Assembly: GCA_028023455.1 (NCBI GenBank)
Contig: JAQFVV010000043.1
Location: forward strand, 2,913,483-2,977,482
Direction: 5' to 3'
DNA length: 64,000 nucleotides
DNA from: Epiperipatus broadwayi
Taxonomy: Eukaryota > Onychophora > Udeonychophora > Euonychophora > Peripatidae
The notes beneath the pieces were generated by a model that ran no database searches, had not been told where the DNA came from, and saw only the letters and a program-made list of their open reading frames with translations. Below are positions 60,601 to 64,000 of the stretch, piece by piece; position 1 is the first letter of the stretch, and the number at the start of each line of letters is the position of its first letter. The position numbers and the translations under genes were made by a program.

Positions 60601-62980
60601 ATTTATTTTTTAATGATGTATTAACAAGTTATTATGAAATCTTCAAGAAATGCATAAAAAATTCACTATGGCAGTGCTAGAAATAAATAATGAATTGCTT
60701 TATCTTTGTAGGTACTTATAATATGTTTTATACTTGTGAATTTATTGATTTTTTATTATTTAAATGCTAGACTCTGTTTTATAATTTATTTTTGGTATTT
60801 CTAATGTAATTAGTTATTATTATTTATTTTTGTAGAATTCTTTACATTTTATTTCATATACATCTTTTATATTTTATCTATCTTTGTTTTTAGTCCTTTT
60901 TTATACAAATTTGAATGTAATTTGTTAACAATAAGATTACTCATTTTATTTGTAGTTTTGTTTTTCTTTTAAACTAATGTACCTATTGCTATTTTATCTC
61001 TTACTATTATTACTTTTTTTAAAAATTATTTTTTTTTTTTAATGATAATTATTTATTTTTTTAATAAATAATTATTGGAACATAAAATTAAAGTTTCATT
61101 TCTAATATTTTTTGTTATCTTATGGAAAACATAAATGTCTTATTTTTGATCTGTTTGTGTAAACATCCATAGAATATATATTTTTTATTTACTAGTCTCA
61201 GTGTTTTTTATTATTTAATATATTTTTATAAATATTTATGGCTATAAAGTTATTTTTTCTTTATTTTTCATTTCAAATTTGATGTTTTTTTATTTTTATT
61301 TTATTTCATTATGCAATAATTTACATTTGTTTTATTTACACTGAATATTATTAAATTATCATCTATCCAGTCTTTTGTAAAACAGTTTTATATTTTAAAA
61401 TAATAAAGTATATATTTAATATCTTCTCATGTATTTATCCTGCACAACCCTTTTACACTTGTGACTCTCATACTCAGAGTGAAATTTTGCATGACCCATT
61501 AAATGTAGTTACCATCCTATTATAAGCAGATAATGATAGTAATAATAAAATTATTTTTCCACATACAAAAATATACTTTTATATTATATTTCAGTACATA
61601 CAATTTGATATAAGATCATTGAATAAACTGCATATTATCCAACATAAGAACTTCTCAAAATTTTCACAATCCCTTGAGAGGTTGCAACCACAATTGCGCA
61701 TTACAATTCTAGATAGCTATTTAAATTGTTACCCCTGCTTAAATTTTTAATTTGCATAGATCACAATTTAAATGGGATTTTAACAAATATCTATATAAAT
61801 AACTTAAGAATATAAAGAAGCAATTTTTTTACAATATTCAGTGGAAATAAAACCAATGTAAATTATTTTATAATGAAGTAAATCAAATTTAAACAGCAAA
61901 ATAAATAATGATACTAGTATATAGAAAAGTTATATTTTATGTTAATTTACCATATTGGAAATGAGATATTAATAATCCATAAATAAATCTTAATAAAAAT
62001 AGAATTAGGCAGAGTTCTAATTTTATGTTCAATAATTATTTTATTTAAATAAAAAAATTCTTTAAAAAATCCACAATTTTAAAGATCCAGAATACATTAG
62101 ATAAAAATTTACAAAAAAAAAAAAAGGACTAGTAAATTATTAAAGAAATATATATATATATTGGTTAAACAAATCACAAATAAAAGTAACGAATACAATC
62201 ACCAAGAAATTAAAATTTAAAAAATATATACAAAATTTGATTTTATATATTGAAGGTCTAATGTAAACAATTAATTAAATAAAAGTAAAGATGGCAAACA
62301 TATAAAAGATACATATGAAACAAAATGAATAGACTACTATAAAAACAAAAATATATATATTGGGAATATTAAGTAGAAATTATAACCAGATTAATAACAC
62401 TTAAGTGATGAAAAAAAGTAATTCATGAAGTAAAACAAGTTATAAACATTATTTCTTATTATTATTTGCAGTTGCATACTATGATACATTCTCTTTAAAT
62501 ATATACTTCAATGTTTATTATTAATCATTTTTTAGGCTATAGAATGTCATATTATTTTTAGTCCAACGATATATTTTAAACTGTGATTAAAGATCAATTT
62601 ATCAATCTTTATTTTAATCCTACTCCATTCACAATAACAATGATTGAATTTATGAATGATTATAATGAGATAGCAATTAACAAAACTTTACATTTAGGCA
62701 AATACAATTCTTTTTTTAATATTGACAAAAGTATGGATCTATGTTTATTTAAATAACAAACATATGGTTTTTATAAATAATCAAAAGAAAGTAACAGGAA
62801 TAATGAAAAAAGTACAATTCAGTGTATTTGAATAACTTTGCATTTAATGTTACAAATTAAAGTAAATATGTAATCACTTTCATATATAAATTAATATAAG
62901 CAATTTTAATATATTTAAAAAATTAATTAATAAAATATATAACTAAATAAAGAGAAATAATTGTGTTCAACTACTATTAT
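60601..62980. other. AT-rich sequence, nothing recognised
   Basis: Very AT-rich sequence with long T and A runs. No exon, RNA gene or repeat partner was seen on either strand. Confidence 0.5.
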
Positions 62981-62981
62981 T

Positions 62982-63225
62982 ATTATTATGAAGATGGCGG
63001 CGGCGACGACGACTCAATAAAGGCTTTATTGATCTCAATTGTTTATACAAGTTTACATCTAGAAAATTTCAAATTTAGCATACAATGAATAATATTAGGG
63101 TAAACATAAATAAATGAATTTAGTGGTTACACTTTGTGGTTAATGGACTATAAAAATAAAAAAAGTAAAAATAATCAGAGTATTAAAGTTTGGTGAGCTT
63201 ATTTAGTTTTATCCGCATGCCACTT
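62982..63225 (-). repeat. LINE-like 3' end with trinucleotide tail (1)
   Basis: A (TAT)n/(GGC)(GAC) array at 62982-63012 is followed by CAATAAAGGCTTTATTGATC. The next unit (63284-63310) has the variant AAAGGCCTTTATTGTCTCAA. Read on the minus strand this is a 3' UTR-like segment with an AATAAAG motif ending in a trinucleotide tail. Confidence 0.45.
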
Positions 63226-63430
63226 TGAATGTTGTTGTTGTTATTATTATTATTATTATTATTATTGATGATGATGATGATGTTTCAAAAGGCCTTTATT
63301 GTCTCAAAAGAATACAACATTAGTGGTTACATAGTAAATTAACTGCTACAAGTTGATTACAAATTTTAACTTACTGGATTGTCCATTATTTATAACTTTG
63401 CTGTTTGTCTGAGCAGGGATCAAGTAGCTG
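63226..63430 (-). repeat. LINE-like 3' end with trinucleotide tail (2)
   Basis: A GTT/ATT/GAT array at 63226-63283 precedes TTTCAAAAGGCCTTTATTG and ACATTAGTGGTTACA, both variants of the unit to its left. Confidence 0.45.
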
Positions 63431-63850
63431 CATCATCATCATCATCATCATCATTATTATTATTATTATTATTATTTAATTTAATTTAATTTCTTAATTA
63501 AAAGTAACTCCAAAACAAGAAGAGACTTGTGTGAGTAGTTATTTATAATAATTATCAAATTCCAAAATTAAAGCAAACAACAACAATAATAAATAAAAAT
63601 AGTTACAGGCAATACAATAACCAAAGTTGCAAACATTTTTTTCTACTTAAATATAGGAAATAGTTATCAAATTTCAAGAGTAAATATACATTAATCATCA
63701 GCTAAATATACATTGAATAAATTTACAAAGTTTAAAACAATAATAATAAAAATAGTTACATGCAATATGAGAATCAAAATTGCAAAAATTTTTGAAATCT
63801 AGCAAATAACAACAAAGGAATTAAATACTTTGACACCATTGTAACTGGTC
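63431..63850 (-). repeat. LINE-like 3' end with trinucleotide tail, copy B
   Basis: A (CAT)n(TAT)n array at 63431-63475 is followed by sequence matching 34720-34830 (ACAAGAAGAGACTTGTGTGA, CAAATTCCAAAATTAA). It continues to about 63850 as AT-rich sequence partly shared with 34830-35045. Confidence 0.5.
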
Positions 63851-64000
63851 ATTTTTGCTAAAAGATTGTGGCACAAAATCTGAATTGATAAAGTTCATAT
63901 AACTTTCTTAAAACAACTAAAAAAACCTAACTTTTTTTCTGAAAGTGCCTTTTTTATTGACCAATTTTGAAAACAAATTAAGAATTATAAGGCTGATTTT

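Noticed and set aside
1-64000. CRISPR arrays, operons, phage or bacterial mobile elements
   Set aside because: No spaced direct repeat arrays, no dense coding and no bacterial signals; the window is eukaryotic.

Overview
This window is eukaryotic DNA, most likely from an arthropod. It is strongly AT-rich, has long spliceosomal introns, and is full of decayed transposable elements. There are no operons, ribosome-binding sites or bacterial features. The arthropod assignment is an inference from RTE-type LINE relics, hAT and pogo/Tigger DNA transposon relics, a Ty3/gypsy element and the architecture of the one host gene. The species cannot be named from the sequence.

Only one host gene is supported. 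It lies on the + strand and only its middle part is seen. Four exons (12780-13011, 35727-35976, 39428-39542, 44888-46834) join with matching codon phases into about 848 residues. The parts read in order are a Ser-rich stretch, a B-box-like zinc finger, a short basic/Pro segment, and a 649-residue exon with a low-complexity Ser/Thr/Asn region, a coiled coil, a four-cysteine zinc ribbon and an NZF (RanBP2-type) ubiquitin-binding finger. This order resembles the insect HOIP/RNF31 orthologue LUBEL (linear ubiquitin E3 ligase). The start codon and the expected UBA and RING-IBR-RING domains are not visible and should lie outside the window or in exons I did not recognise. The first visible intron is about 22.7 kb.

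The rest is intron or flank. Positions 1-3050 hold a minus-strand RTE LINE relic interrupted by a hAT relic and by a small hairpin insertion. The stretch from 4.7 to 12.2 kb holds hAT-like, foldback and MITE repeats, a ~99-bp tRNA-Val-like SINE and another LINE relic. Intron 1 carries MITEs, a Tigger-like relic, a second copy of the SINE, a ~1.1 kb foldback at 21.3-22.4 kb and a ~2 kb nested palindrome at 23.6-25.6 kb. Intron 2 carries a hAT-like repeat. Intron 3 carries an unexplained less AT-rich island (39.7-42.2 kb) and two opposed RTE fragments. Downstream of the last visible exon, a 5'-inverted RTE copy (52970-60600) is split by a nearly complete but dead Ty3/gypsy element (53275-58551, 5-bp target duplication). 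The right edge holds LINE-like 3' ends with trinucleotide tails.

The two large RTE copies act as each other's empty site, so three insertions (hAT, hairpin, gypsy) can be placed and their target duplications read directly. I found no new enzyme system. The most interesting material is the ultra-short tRNA-Val-like SINE, the foldback families and the unexplained island.
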